Assembly (NCBI RefSeq): GCF_022271405.1
Contig: NZ_JAJNAL010000024.1
Coordinates: forward strand, 1-64,000
Reading direction: 5' to 3'
DNA from: Rhodopseudomonas infernalis
Lineage (GTDB): Bacteria; Pseudomonadota; Alphaproteobacteria; Rhizobiales; Xanthobacteraceae
Length of the DNA stretch: 64,000 nt
Within the stretch, counting starts at the first letter, position 1. Every line of letters begins with the position of its first letter. The position numbers and the translations under genes were made by a program. Positions 1 through 8,742 of this stretch are shown here, piece by piece. The notes below the pieces were generated by a model that did no database searches, was not told the origin of the DNA, and saw only the letters and a list, made by a program, of their open reading frames with translations.

Positions 1-18
1 CCCCCCCCCCCCCCCCCC
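1..18. repeat. Poly-C homopolymer at the window edge
   Basis: The first 18 bases are all C. They lie downstream of the minus-strand binding-protein gene and outside any gene I can support. It may be a true homopolymer tract or a sequencing/assembly artefact. Confidence 0.6.
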
Positions 19-70
19 GTTTCGACAGAGCGCGGACGTTGCGTCGTGTGGAGGCGCCCCCTCACCCCAA

Positions 71-96
71 CCCTCTCCCCGCGAGCGGGGAGAGGG
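71..96. repeat. Perfect 12-bp-arm palindrome, terminator-like
   Basis: The arms CCCTCTCCCCGC (71-82) and GCGGGGAGAGGG (85-96) are perfectly complementary around a 2-base loop. It lies 19 bases beyond the stop codon of the minus-strand binding-protein gene, where it could end transcription, but no T-run follows on that strand. The core resembles an intergenic palindrome that is widespread in alphaproteobacterial genomes, so repeat-element identity is more likely than a dedicated terminator. Confidence 0.65.
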
Positions 97-114
97 AGGA
101 GCGATGTGGGAGAC

Positions 115-1344
115 TTACGGCCGTTCCATCTTGCAGGTGGTCGGCAGCATGGTCTGGGCGGTGTCGACCTTGGCGACCTGCTTCCAGCCCCAACCGGTCT
201 TTTCTTCGTCGAACTGACCCGCGGGAATTTCGCCGAAGGACGAGATGTAGATCGGCTGGAAGAACTGGTGATCGTCCTTGCGCATGATGCCTTCGCCGCC
301 GTTCAACACTTCGAATTTCATGTCCTCGAGGGCCTGAGCGACCTTCACGGCATCGAGCGACTTGGCCTTCTCGGCCGCAGCAGCGAACATCCGCATTTCG
401 TTGACGGCGCGCGGATACCACAGGCTCAGGTCGACCTTGGCGCGGAACGCCTTTTCGAAATCCTGCGACTGCTTGTGTTCGACGTTGGCGAAGCCTTCGG
501 TGATCTGGAACACCTGATGGTTCAGGCCTGCCTGCTTGATCGCGGTCGGGCCGCCGGCGCCGCCGGCGTAGTAGGTGTACCAGCTCACCTTGAGGCCGGC
601 GTCGGCGGCAGCCTTCAGCAGCAGCGCGATGTCCTGGCCCCAGTTGCCGCTCACCACGGTGTCCGCGCCCGACGCCTTGATCTTGGCCACATAGGGGGCG
701 AAGTCCGAGATCTTCAGCAGCGGATGCAGCTCGTCACCGACGATCTGGATGTCCGGACGCTTCTTGGCCAGCATCGCGCGGGCCTGGGTGCGGACCGACT
801 GGCCGAACGAATAGTCCTGATTGATCAGGTAGACTTTCTTGATGGCCGGCGTGTCCTTCATGTAGTTGGTCAGCGCCTCCATCTTGATGTCGGAGTTCGC
901 GTCCCAACGGAAATGCCAGAAGCTGCACTTGTCGTTGGTCAGGACCGGGTCGACCGCGGCGTAGTTGAAGTACAGCACTTCCTTGCCGGGGTTGCGTTCG
1001 TTGTATTTGGTCAGGAAGTCCGACAGCGCGCCGGCGACGGACGAGCCGTTGCCCTGGGTGACGTAGCGAACGCCGGAGTCGATCGCCTTTTGCGCCTGGA
1101 TGAGGCTTTCCTGCGGATTGGTCTTGTTGTCGAGCGGGACGATCTCGACCTTCTTGCCGAGGATGCCGCCCTTGGCGTTGAGCTCGTCGGCGAGATACTG
1201 GAAGGTCTTGAGGCCGCCTTCACCGACGCTGGCACCGCCGCCGGAGAGCGGATCGATATATCCGAGCTTCACGGTTTCCTGGGCGATTGCCGCCGATGCG
1301 AACATCGGCGCGGCGATTGCCACGGCTGCGAGAAAACGCTTCAT
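115..1344 (-). CDS. Liv-type ABC transporter substrate-binding protein (orphan)
   Basis: A 409-residue periplasmic binding protein of the branched-chain amino acid/amide family (Peripla_BP_6). Residues 1-21 form a signal peptide ending AIA before QETVKLGYIDPLSGGGAS, the usual first strand and ligand-loop region. The body has the two-lobed pattern, with a TQGNGSSVAGAL segment near residue 95. No permease or ATPase is adjacent: the next gene upstream on this strand is hemD, beyond a 174-base gap. It is therefore either an orphan that feeds a transporter encoded elsewhere, or part of an operon continuing left of the window. The substrate cannot be read from sequence; this family in R. palustris binds amino acids, aromatic acids and other small ligands. 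Confidence 0.9.
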   Translation of the reverse strand: MKRFLAAVAIAAPMFASAAIAQETVKLGYIDPLSGGGASVGEGGLKTFQYLADELNAKGGILGKKVEIVPLDNKTNPQESLIQAQKAIDSGVRYVTQGNGSSVAGALSDFLTKYNERNPGKEVLYFNYAAVDPVLTNDKCSFWHFRWDANSDIKMEALTNYMKDTPAIKKVYLINQDYSFGQSVRTQARAMLAKKRPDIQIVGDELHPLLKISDFAPYVAKIKASGADTVVSGNWGQDIALLLKAAADAGLKVSWYTYYAGGAGGPTAIKQAGLNHQVFQITEGFANVEHKQSQDFEKAFRAKVDLSLWYPRAVNEMRMFAAAAEKAKSLDAVKVAQALEDMKFEVLNGGEGIMRKDDHQFFQPIYISSFGEIPAGQFDEEKTGWGWKQVAKVDTAQTMLPTTCKMERP

Positions 1345-1518
1345 CTGGTTCCTCCCTGAATCCCCGAAGGGCTTTTTCTATTCTTGGCGTGTTAGCGCAG
1401 ATCACTAATCAGTTTCAACCCGCCGCTGAGGTTCTTCAGAAACATCCTTTACTTTCGGGGGCCGGCCCGCCGTCCGAATGATGGACGGGCGCGGCGTGCC
1501 TCGTTCGCAGGCAGGCAC

Positions 1519-2361
1519 TCAGGCGCGGGCCGTCCGCGGAGCGCTGCCACTCAGCGCAGCGATCATCGCGCTGATCAGCGGCTTCATAAAGAACGCGCCC
1601 TCCGGCGGCGTGATCGCGGGCGTCAGTCCGTGCCGCTTCAGTTCGTCGGAGACCACCGGCCCCACCGATGCGATCGGCGTTGTCAGGAGAGCTTGACGCA
1701 GTCTGTCATCGCAGCCGCGTGCTTTCGCCACCTCCAGCAGCCGGCGAAACTGGTTGGAACTGGTCAGCGCGATCGCATCGACGCGGCCCTCCGCCATCTC
1801 ATCGATCGCCATCACCACATTGTCCTCCGCGGCGCGCGGATCGTAGGCGTAGGGCAGCACGGTATCGACTTGAGCGCCCTGCGCGGTGATTGCGCCGATC
1901 AGCGCGGCGTGGTCCTTATCCGGATATAGCTGCAGGCCGACCCGGCGCCCCTCGAGATCGTAGCTGGCCAGCGTGTTGACGATTCCCTCCGAGGTCGGCT
2001 CCTCGGTGGTGACGGTGGCATCGAGCCCAAGCTCGCGCAGCGCGCGGCCGGGCTTTGGTCCGCGAGCGAACCGCCTGGTCTTGCCGACAGCCTCGACAAA
2101 GGCAGGCTCACGGTCGAGGCTGCGCGCCAGCTTGGTGAGGCGGCGCAGGCCTTCGCCGGTGGTCAGCACCAGATCGTCGAACGGTTCGTGGATCAGCCGG
2201 TCGATCCAGGCCGCGACCGGGGCGGGGTCGGGGGCGTCGATGATCGCCACCATCGGACATTGCAGCACGTCGGCGCCCTGATCGCCAAGCAGCCGCGAGA
2301 ATTGTGCCTCCTCGCGGGTCTCGAGGATCAGGATACGATATCCGCCGAGCCGTCCAGCCAT
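1519..2361 (-). CDS. hemD: Uroporphyrinogen-III synthase family protein
   Basis: A 280-residue HemD-fold protein. HemD cyclises hydroxymethylbilane to uroporphyrinogen III, the common precursor of heme, bacteriochlorophyll and cobalamin. The N-terminal segment GYRILILETREEAQFSRLL, the middle segment TTEEPTSEGIV and the C-terminal ALTSSNQFRRLLEVA and TPIASVGPVVSDELKRHG fit the two-lobed family, in which sequence conservation is low. It stands apart from the other tetrapyrrole genes of this window (hemN at 36.4 kb, cob genes at 60-63 kb). It is divergent from purU with a gap of about 130 bases. A second hemD elsewhere in the genome cannot be excluded, so this could be a HemD paralogue. Confidence 0.82.
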   Translation of the reverse strand: MAGRLGGYRILILETREEAQFSRLLGDQGADVLQCPMVAIIDAPDPAPVAAWIDRLIHEPFDDLVLTTGEGLRRLTKLARSLDREPAFVEAVGKTRRFARGPKPGRALRELGLDATVTTEEPTSEGIVNTLASYDLEGRRVGLQLYPDKDHAALIGAITAQGAQVDTVLPYAYDPRAAEDNVVMAIDEMAEGRVDAIALTSSNQFRRLLEVAKARGCDDRLRQALLTTPIASVGPVVSDELKRHGLTPAITPPEGAFFMKPLISAMIAALSGSAPRTARA

Positions 2362-2493
2362 TCCAGATTTCCGTCAATCGCCAACGCTTTGGTCATCTTG
2401 CGCCTTTGATCGGGATTGGCGCAAGGGCGGAGGCGGTGCTAGAGCAGGGCTACCCCGCTGCCCCGGCGCGCCCGCGCTGCTACCAAGATTGCC

Positions 2494-3354
2494 ATGCCCC
2501 ATCGTCAATATGTGCTGACCCTGTCCTGTCCCGATCGCCCCGGCATCGTGGCGGCGGTGACGACTTTCCTGTTCGAGAACGGCCAGAATATTCTCGACGC
2601 CCAGCAATTCAACGACACCGAGAGCGGTCACTTCTTCATGCGGGTGGTGTTCAACGCCGCCGGCAGGGTCATCCCTCTCGCCGATCTGCGCACCGGCTTC
2701 GGTCCGATCGCGGTGAAGTTCACGATGGGCTGGCAGATGCGCGACCGCGAAAGCCGGCGCCGCGTGATGCTGCTGGTGTCGCAATCGGATCACTGCCTTG
2801 CCGACATCCTGTATCGCTGGCGGATCGGCGAACTGCCGATGATCCCGACCGCGATCGTCTCCAATCACCCGCGTGAGACCTTCAGCGGCTTCGACTTCGG
2901 CGAGATTCCATTCTACCACATGCCGGTGACCAAGGAGACGCGGCGCCAGCAGGAGGCCGCGATCACCGCGCTGATCGCGCAGACCAAGACCGATCTGGTG
3001 GTGCTGGCGCGCTACATGCAGATCCTGTCCGACGAGATGTCCCAGCGCCTCGCCGGCCGCTGCATCAACATCCACCACTCGTTCCTGCCGGGCTTCAAGG
3101 GCGCAAGGCCCTATCACCAGGCGTTCGATCGCGGCGTCAAGCTGATCGGCGCCACCGCGCACTACGTCACCAGCGCCCTCGACGAAGGCCCGATCATCGA
3201 TCAGGATGTCGAGCGCATCAGCCATCGCGACACGCCGGCAGACCTGGTGCGCAAAGGCCGCGATATCGAACGCCGCGTGCTGGCCCGCGCGATGCATTAC
3301 CACCTCGACGACCGCGTGATCCTCAACGGCCGCAAGACGGTGGTGTTCAACTGA
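2494..3354 (+). CDS. purU: Formyltetrahydrofolate deformylase
   Basis: A 286-residue PurU, which hydrolyses 10-formyl-THF to THF and formate and so balances one-carbon pools. Residues 1-80 are an ACT-type regulatory domain starting [17 protein letters not shown]. Residues 90-280 are a formyltransferase-fold domain with the conserved [20 protein letters not shown] stretch, GATAHYVT and [11 protein letters not shown], which carry the catalytic Asn/His/Asp set. Length matches the family (about 280-290). It is divergent from hemD. It is followed by a 59-base gap to a convergent gene. Confidence 0.95.
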   Translation: MPHRQYVLTLSCPDRPGIVAAVTTFLFENGQNILDAQQFNDTESGHFFMRVVFNAAGRVIPLADLRTGFGPIAVKFTMGWQMRDRESRRRVMLLVSQSDHCLADILYRWRIGELPMIPTAIVSNHPRETFSGFDFGEIPFYHMPVTKETRRQQEAAITALIAQTKTDLVVLARYMQILSDEMSQRLAGRCINIHHSFLPGFKGARPYHQAFDRGVKLIGATAHYVTSALDEGPIIDQDVERISHRDTPADLVRKGRDIERRVLARAMHYHLDDRVILNGRKTVVFN

Positions 3355-3413
3355 TCCGGGCCCTGCCGCAAGCATCGAAGCCTGGCTTGCCGGTCTTCAG
3401 AGCTTAGGCAGGG

Positions 3414-4001
3414 TTACTTCGCCGGTAGCGCGGCGGCGAGGTCGCGGGCGACGTTGGCGGGCAGCGTCAGACCGGACAACTTCCATCCGTTGCCGGCGAA
3501 ATGGATCCGCACCTCGCTGACGTCCTCGGTCCCGGCGGTGCCGCCGACCCGAAAGCCGAACTCCATCGGATCGATGAAGCGGAAGCGCTGCAGCATTGTC
3601 AGCACATTGCCGGTTTCGAGATCGGCCAGCCGCGGCAGGCCGGTGATCTGCGGGATCTCCGGCACGCCCTGAAGCTGCCCGCTCTTCAGGATCTCCGTGA
3701 GATGCTCCGGCGTCAGCATCTTGCCGATCATCGCCTGGGCGACGCCGCTGCCGGCGGCGCGGATCAGCATCCGTTCACTGGAGCCGACCTGACGGGTCTG
3801 GCCGATGCGCGTCAGATAGGCCGCCACGACCTGGTCGGCGATCGACTGCGTCAGCGACGGCACATCGGTGCGGGCGATCACCGTGGCGCCGTCGCCCGCC
3901 CTCACCGCGTTCGCCAGGGCGGCGAGCGACCACATGGCCGAGCCGAGATAGGCTGCGATCAGGATCGCGAGCACGATGAGGCTGCCGATCAGCCGGCGCA
4001 T
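3414..4001 (-). CDS. DUF2939-type membrane-anchored protein
   Basis: A 195-residue protein starting MRRLIGSLIVLAILIAAYLG, a single N-terminal membrane segment or uncleaved signal. The following SLAALANAVRAGDGATVIAR matches the opening of DUF2939 proteins, where a hydrophobic anchor precedes a periplasmic domain of unknown role. I chose the internal ATG at 4001 over an upstream one because GGAGAAG lies 4-6 bases before it and the anchor then begins at residue 4. The C-terminus runs to ARDLAAALPAK. The gene is convergent with purU and followed on the same strand by nothing obviously related. Function unknown. Confidence 0.78.
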   Translation of the reverse strand: MRRLIGSLIVLAILIAAYLGSAMWSLAALANAVRAGDGATVIARTDVPSLTQSIADQVVAAYLTRIGQTRQVGSSERMLIRAAGSGVAQAMIGKMLTPEHLTEILKSGQLQGVPEIPQITGLPRLADLETGNVLTMLQRFRFIDPMEFGFRVGGTAGTEDVSEVRIHFAGNGWKLSGLTLPANVARDLAAALPAK

Positions 4002-4109
4002 GATCTTCTCCAAGAAAATTCGACGGTCGATTCGACGGGCCGAGCCGTCGTCAACTCGGGCCAGGACGTTTCGCTCCAACCCGGGCTGAAAGCAATCCGG
4101 TCGACCGCC

Positions 4110-4388
4110 TCAGCGGGCGGGCGCGGCAGCCTGGCCGGCCGGAGCTTCCAGCTTCGCGCGTTCGGCAGCCGGCAGGCTGCGCAAGCGCTCCTGCTCGCGC
4201 ATATAGGCGTCGTACTTCGCGGTCCCGGGACGCGGTGGGGCGTTGGCGGGCAGGCCGCCGGCCCATTGCGGGACGTACTCGCCCATCCCGGATGCCAGCT
4301 TTTCGTTCACGGTGCCGCAGCCTGCGAGCCCGCAGACCACAAGCGCTAGGGAAACCGCGACCGATAGACGCAACGAACTCGCTGGCAT
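4110..4388 (-). CDS. Small predicted lipoprotein
   Basis: A 92-residue protein with a typical lipoprotein signal: MPASSLRLSVAVSLALVVC followed by GLAGC, where the Cys near residue 24 would be acylated. The mature part is Pro/Ala-rich (GGLPANAPPRPGTAKYDAYM) with a short charged helix REQERLRSLPAAERAKLEAP. No enzymatic domain is visible. It was started at 4388 because this ATG places the signal at the N-terminus; an upstream in-frame ATG would add 27 unrelated residues. It is probably anchored in the outer or inner membrane; the role is unknown. Confidence 0.7.
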   Translation of the reverse strand: MPASSLRLSVAVSLALVVCGLAGCGTVNEKLASGMGEYVPQWAGGLPANAPPRPGTAKYDAYMREQERLRSLPAAERAKLEAPAGQAAAPAR

Positions 4389-4769
4389 TGGTATCTCGAT
4401 ATCTCGATTGGCTCGGCTGTCCGCCGGGCGACCCAGGCGGCCGCTATGAGGAAGAGCGCGGAAGGGCAAAGGACCGGCAGACCGCTGGATGATCTATCTG
4501 CTATCCTAATAAGGCATACCTGTTATCGCACCATCATCCCGGTTTCCATGGCAATGATGTGGCCAATCCGCCGGCTGTAATTGTGCACGTCGCTGGCCAC
4601 TGCTGGCGACGCCAAAGGGGCGGTTACGTCCTCATACGGACAGGTGCCTACGCCTGACAGTCCGGCAGCACCGGAGCCGGGCCGCATGACTCCGCGGCGG
4701 CACCTCGGCTAGGATGGAATCGGGGTAAAAAACCTCGGACGTAAAGCGCAGGGACAAGAGGAAACACCA
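4389..4769. other. Intergenic region, 381 bases, no gene seen
   Basis: This gap separates the divergent small lipoprotein gene and the Liv-type operon. It should hold both promoters. No convincing coding sequence, riboswitch or strong palindrome was recognised. The plus-strand end carries an AGAGGAAA ribosome-binding site just before the ATG at 4770. Confidence 0.5.
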
Positions 4770-5945
4770 ATGCTGATTGGCAGACGTACACTGCTGCAGG
4801 CCGCCTGCATCGCCATCGCGGCAGCCACACCGATCGCCGCGCAGGCCGAGGATGTCTTCAAGATCGGCCTGATCGTGCCGATGACCGGCGGCCAGGCGTC
4901 GACCGGCAAGCAGATCGACAACGCGATCAAGCTGTACATGAAGAAGAACGGCGCCACCGTCGCCGGCAAGAAGATCGAAGTCATCCTCAAGGACGACGCC
5001 GCGATTCCGGATAATACCAAACGGATGGCGCAGGAACTGATCGTCAACGACAAGGTCAACGTGATCGCCGGCTTCGGCATCACCCCGGCGGCGCTCGCCG
5101 CCGCGCCGCTCGCGACCCAGGCCAAGGTGCCGGAGATCGTGATGGCCGCCGGCACCTCGATCATCACCGAACGCTCGCCCTATATCGTGCGCACCTCTTT
5201 CACGCTGCCGCAATCGTCGAGCATCATCGGCGACTGGGCCGCCAAGAACGGCATCAAGAAGGTCGCGACGCTGACCTCGGACTACGCGCCCGGCAACGAC
5301 GCGCTGGTGTCGTTCAAGGAGCATTTCACCGCAGGCGGTGGCGAGATCGTCGAAGAGATCAAGGTGCCGCTGGCCAATCCGGATTTCGCGCCTTTCCTGC
5401 AGCGCATGAAGGACGCCAAGCCGGACGCGATGTTCGTGTTCGTGCCGGCCGGGCAGGGCGGCAACTTCATGAAGCAGTTCGCCGAGCGCGGTCTCGACAA
5501 GAGCGGCATCAAGGTGATCGGCCCCGGCGACGTGATGGACGACGACCTCCTCAACAGCATGGGCGACGCCGCGCTCGGCGTGGTCACCGCGCACATGTAT
5601 TCGGCCGCGCATCCGTCGGCGATGAACAAGGAGTTCGTCGCCGCCTACAAGAAGGACTTCGGCCAACGCCCCGGCTTCATGGCGGTCGGCGGCTATGACG
5701 GCATCCATCTGATCTACGAAGCCCTGAAGAAGACCGGCGGCAAGACCGATGGCGATTCGCTGGTCGCGGCGATGAAGGGCATGAAGTGGGAGAGCCCGCG
5801 CGGCCCGATCTCGATCGACCCCGAGACCCGCGACATCGTCCAGGATATCTACATCCGCAAGGTCGAAAAGGTCGACGGCGAACTTTACAATGTCGAGTTC
5901 GCCAAGTTCGACGCCGTGAAGGACCCCGGCAAGACGAAGAAGTAA
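4770..5945 (+). CDS. Liv-type ABC transporter substrate-binding protein
   Basis: A 391-residue periplasmic binding protein of the Peripla_BP_6 family. The signal peptide is about residues 1-26 (RRTLLQAACIAIAAATPIAA then QAEDVFKIG). The mature start DVFKIGLIVPMTGGQASTGK is the classical Liv/amide-binding opening. It begins an operon-like row with two permeases and two ATPases on the same strand, so it is likely the cognate binding protein. AGAGGAAA lies 7-8 bases before the ATG. The 157-base gap to livH contains a long palindromic repeat, which may reduce downstream expression relative to the binding protein, a common stoichiometric device. The terminal MetE-like gene hints at a sulfur- or methyl-containing ligand, but this is only inference. 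Confidence 0.92.
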   Translation: MLIGRRTLLQAACIAIAAATPIAAQAEDVFKIGLIVPMTGGQASTGKQIDNAIKLYMKKNGATVAGKKIEVILKDDAAIPDNTKRMAQELIVNDKVNVIAGFGITPAALAAAPLATQAKVPEIVMAAGTSIITERSPYIVRTSFTLPQSSSIIGDWAAKNGIKKVATLTSDYAPGNDALVSFKEHFTAGGGEIVEEIKVPLANPDFAPFLQRMKDAKPDAMFVFVPAGQGGNFMKQFAERGLDKSGIKVIGPGDVMDDDLLNSMGDAALGVVTAHMYSAAHPSAMNKEFVAAYKKDFGQRPGFMAVGGYDGIHLIYEALKKTGGKTDGDSLVAAMKGMKWESPRGPISIDPETRDIVQDIYIRKVEKVDGELYNVEFAKFDAVKDPGKTKK

Positions 5946-5976
5946 GATCGTTTACGACGCCCCGGACTCGACGTTT

Positions 5977-6082
5977 GTCATTCCGGGGCACGCGAAGCAC
6001 GAACCCGGAATCCATAACCACCTACAGGGGATATGGATTCCGGGTCTGCGCCCCGAAGAGGGGGCGCATCCCGGAATGACGA
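5977..6082. repeat. Family-A palindromic intergenic repeat
   Basis: GTCATTCCGGGGCACGCG at the left is mirrored by GGGGCGCATCCCGGAATGAC at the right, with a second nested pair GGAATCCATA / TATGGATTCC in the middle. It could fold as a long hairpin. Related copies occur at 56788-56937 and 61263-61308. It sits between the binding-protein gene and the first permease gene of the same transport operon, where an RNA hairpin could limit read-through or stabilise the upstream message. Confidence 0.85.
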
Positions 6083-6102
6083 ACGCTAGTGATTGAAGCT
6101 CG

Positions 6103-6969
6103 ATGACCTTCCTCACCATCCTGTTCGACGGCGTCGCTTACGGCATGTTGCTGTTCGTGCTGGCGTGCGGGTTGGCGGTGACGCTGGGGCTGATGAATTT
6201 CGTCAACCTCGCACACGGCGCGTTCGCGATGGCCGGCGGTTATGTCTGCGCCGTGCTGGTCAATCGCACCGGCTGGCCGTTCTTCGCGGCGCTGCCGGTC
6301 GCGTTTCTCGCCAGCGCGCTGATCGGCGCGCTGCTGGAGCGGCTGCTGTATCGCCACCTCTACGAGCGCTCGCACCTCGATCAGGTGCTGTTTAGCGTCG
6401 GCCTGGTGTTCATGTCGGTGGCGGCGGTCGATTACATCATGGGCTCGTCGCGGGTGTTCATCGCGCTGCCCGAAGCGCTGCAAGGCCAGATCGATTTGTT
6501 CGGCGTCGGCATCGGCCGCTACCGGCTGATGATCATCGTGATCTGCGGGCTGCTCACCGTTGCGCTGCAATTGACGCTGGCCAAGACGCGGTTCGGCAGC
6601 CGGCTGCGCGCCGCCGTCGACGATCCGCGCGTCGCCTCGGGCCTCGGCATCAACGTGCCGCAGGTGTTTGCGTTGACCTTCGCGTTCGGCTGCGGTCTCG
6701 CCGGCTTCGGCGGCGCTCTCAGCGCCGAGATTCTCGGGCTCGATCCCTACTTCCCGCTGAAGTTCATGATCTACTTTTTGATCGTGGTCACGGTCGGCGG
6801 CTCGTCCTCGATCACCGGTCCGTTCCTGGCTTCGCTGCTGCTCGGCATCGGCGACGTCGCCGGCAAATACTATCTGCCGAAGCTCGGGCCGTTCATCATC
6901 TACACCATCATGATCGTGATCCTGATCTGGCGCCCCAACGGCCTGTTCGGCCGCACCGCCGCGCGGTGA
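6103..6969 (+). CDS. livH: Branched-chain-type ABC transporter permease (LivH family)
   Basis: A 288-residue inner-membrane permease with about eight hydrophobic segments. LNFVNLAHGAF near residue 32 and FGSRLRAAVDDPRVASGLGI near residue 165 (the cytoplasmic EAA-like loop contacting the ATPases) are characteristic of LivH. It forms the membrane channel with LivM. Stop and next start are 4 bases apart, so coupling with livM is expected. The gene name indicates the family; the substrate need not be leucine, isoleucine or valine. Confidence 0.93.
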   Translation: MTFLTILFDGVAYGMLLFVLACGLAVTLGLMNFVNLAHGAFAMAGGYVCAVLVNRTGWPFFAALPVAFLASALIGALLERLLYRHLYERSHLDQVLFSVGLVFMSVAAVDYIMGSSRVFIALPEALQGQIDLFGVGIGRYRLMIIVICGLLTVALQLTLAKTRFGSRLRAAVDDPRVASGLGINVPQVFALTFAFGCGLAGFGGALSAEILGLDPYFPLKFMIYFLIVVTVGGSSSITGPFLASLLLGIGDVAGKYYLPKLGPFIIYTIMIVILIWRPNGLFGRTAAR

Positions 6970-6973
6970 CCGC

Positions 6974-7993
6974 ATGACCGCGCCCGCTGACAATGTCGGT
7001 TTCCACGCCCGCCGCGGCGCCCGCTGGCGCATCGGCGAAGCGGTGTTCTGGCTGGCGCTGATCGCTGTCGGCTGTCTGTTCCCGTCGCGCTATCTGATCA
7101 TGACCGAGATCGTCCGGATCGGCCTGTTCGCGCTGTCGCTCGACCTGATCCTCGGCTACGCGGGCATCGTCTCGCTTGGCCACGCCGCGTTCTTCGGTGT
7201 CGGCGCCTATGCGGCCGGCCTGATGGCGCTGCACGGGCTGGTGCCCGAGCCGGTCCTGGCGCTGCTGGTCGCCGGGCTCGTCGCCGGCGTGGTCGGCTTC
7301 GCCACCAGCTTCCTGGTGATCCGCGGCGTCGATCTCACCCGGCTGATGGTGACGCTCGGCATCGCGCTGCTGCTCGAAGCGCTGGCCGAGCGGTTCTCCA
7401 ACATCACCGGCGGCACCGACGGCCTGCAGGGCATCGTGATGCAGCCGATCCTGGGCGTGTTCGAGTTCGATATCTTCGGCAAGGTGGGGTTCTGGTACAG
7501 CGTCGCGGTGCTGTTCGTGATGTTCCTGTTGGCCCGCCGCATCGTGCATTCGCCGTTCGGTCTCAGCCTCCGCGCCATCCGCAACAATCCGCTGCGGGCG
7601 TCGGCGGTCGGCATTCCGGTCAATCGCCGGCTGGTCGCGGTCTACACGCTCGCGGCGGCCTATGCGGGCATCGCCGGCGCGCTGTTCACCCAGACCACGC
7701 AGCTGGCCTCGCTCGACGTATTCTCGTTCGAGCGTTCGGCCGATCTGGTGCTGGTGCTGGTGCTCGGCGGCACAGGCTATCTGTATGGCGGTTTGATCGG
7801 TGCGGTGATTTTCAAGATCCTGCAGGAAGTGTTCTCGACCATCACGCCGCAATACTGGCTGTTCTGGATCGGGCTGGTGCTGGTGACGATCGTGCTGATC
7901 GGCCGCGAGCGGCTGGAGCGATGGGTGATGTATGTGCCCCGCGCGGTGATGCGGACGCTGCGCCGTGAGAAGCCGGCCGGAGGTGCGTCATGA
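6974..7993 (+). CDS. livM: Branched-chain-type ABC transporter permease (LivM family)
   Basis: A 339-residue permease, the partner of LivH. It has many membrane helices, the GYAGIVSLGHAAFFGVGAYA motif near residue 60 that defines the family, and the loop SPFGLSLRAIRNNPLRASAV near residue 195. The C-terminal end is a charged cytoplasmic tail (RRLREK-like). It overlaps the following ATPase gene by 4 bases (ATGA), showing translational coupling. Confidence 0.93.
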   Translation: MTAPADNVGFHARRGARWRIGEAVFWLALIAVGCLFPSRYLIMTEIVRIGLFALSLDLILGYAGIVSLGHAAFFGVGAYAAGLMALHGLVPEPVLALLVAGLVAGVVGFATSFLVIRGVDLTRLMVTLGIALLLEALAERFSNITGGTDGLQGIVMQPILGVFEFDIFGKVGFWYSVAVLFVMFLLARRIVHSPFGLSLRAIRNNPLRASAVGIPVNRRLVAVYTLAAAYAGIAGALFTQTTQLASLDVFSFERSADLVLVLVLGGTGYLYGGLIGAVIFKILQEVFSTITPQYWLFWIGLVLVTIVLIGRERLERWVMYVPRAVMRTLRREKPAGGAS

Positions 7994-8742
7994 CTCTGGC
8001 GCTGCAAACCATCGGTCTCGACAAGCACTTCGGCGGCCTCCACGTCACCCGCAATCTGTCGCTCAACGTCGAGGCAGGCGCGCGCCACGCACTGATCGGC
8101 CCGAACGGCGCCGGCAAGACGACGGTGATCAACCAGCTCACCGGCGTGCTGAAGCCGAATGGCGGCCGCATCCTGCTCGAAGGGCAGGACATCACCGACA
8201 TGCCGGCACACCGGCGGGTGCTGAAGGGGCTGTCGCGCACCTTCCAGATCAATCAGCTCTATGCAGACCTGACGCCGCTGGAGACCATCGGCCTCGCGGT
8301 GTCGGAGCGTTCCGGCCATGGCGGCGACTGGTGGCGGCGGATGGGCACCCGCGCCGACATCAACGACGAGATCGCCGACATCCTGACGCGTTTCCATCTG
8401 CTCGACGTGATGAATGAACCGACCGGGCGCTTGCCCTACGGCAAGCAGCGCCTGCTCGAGATCGCGGTGGCGATCGCCACCAAGCCGCGCGTGCTGCTGC
8501 TCGACGAGCCGGCTGCCGGCGTACCGGAGAGCGAGCGTCACGACATTCTCGCCGCGGTGGCGAACCTGCCCCGCGAGGTCACCGTGCTGTTGATCGAGCA
8601 CGACATGGACCTTGTGTTCTCGTTCGCCGACCGCATCTCGGTGCTGGTCGCCGGCGGGCTGCTCACCGAAGGCCCGCCCGACGAGGTGGCGCGCGATCCG
8701 CAGGTCAAGGCCGTGTATCTCGGCGAGGATGCCGATGTCTGA
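7990..8742 (+). CDS. livG: Branched-chain-type ABC transporter ATPase (LivG family)
   Basis: A 250-residue ATPase. Walker A is GPNGAGKTT (residues 37-45), Walker B is VLLLDEPAAG, and the switch His is in LLIEHDMDLV. The signature loop is unusual: LPYGKQRLLEIA replaces the canonical LSxGQ, which is typical of the LivG branch. LivG and LivF form the heterodimeric motor under LivH-LivM. The gene overlaps livM by 4 bases and livF by 8 bases. Confidence 0.94.
   Translation: MTLALQTIGLDKHFGGLHVTRNLSLNVEAGARHALIGPNGAGKTTVINQLTGVLKPNGGRILLEGQDITDMPAHRRVLKGLSRTFQINQLYADLTPLETIGLAVSERSGHGGDWWRRMGTRADINDEIADILTRFHLLDVMNEPTGRLPYGKQRLLEIAVAIATKPRVLLLDEPAAGVPESERHDILAAVANLPREVTVLLIEHDMDLVFSFADRISVLVAGGLLTEGPPDEVARDPQVKAVYLGEDADV

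Noticed and set aside
46-1359. Long plus-strand frame opposite the first binding-protein gene
   Set aside because: It is antisense to a gene with a signal peptide and family motifs; the frame is open because of high GC at third positions.
2374-3375. Minus-strand frame opposite purU
   Set aside because: PurU has clear domains on the plus strand; this frame shows no motif and is His/Arg/Asp-rich, the typical antisense signature in high-GC DNA.
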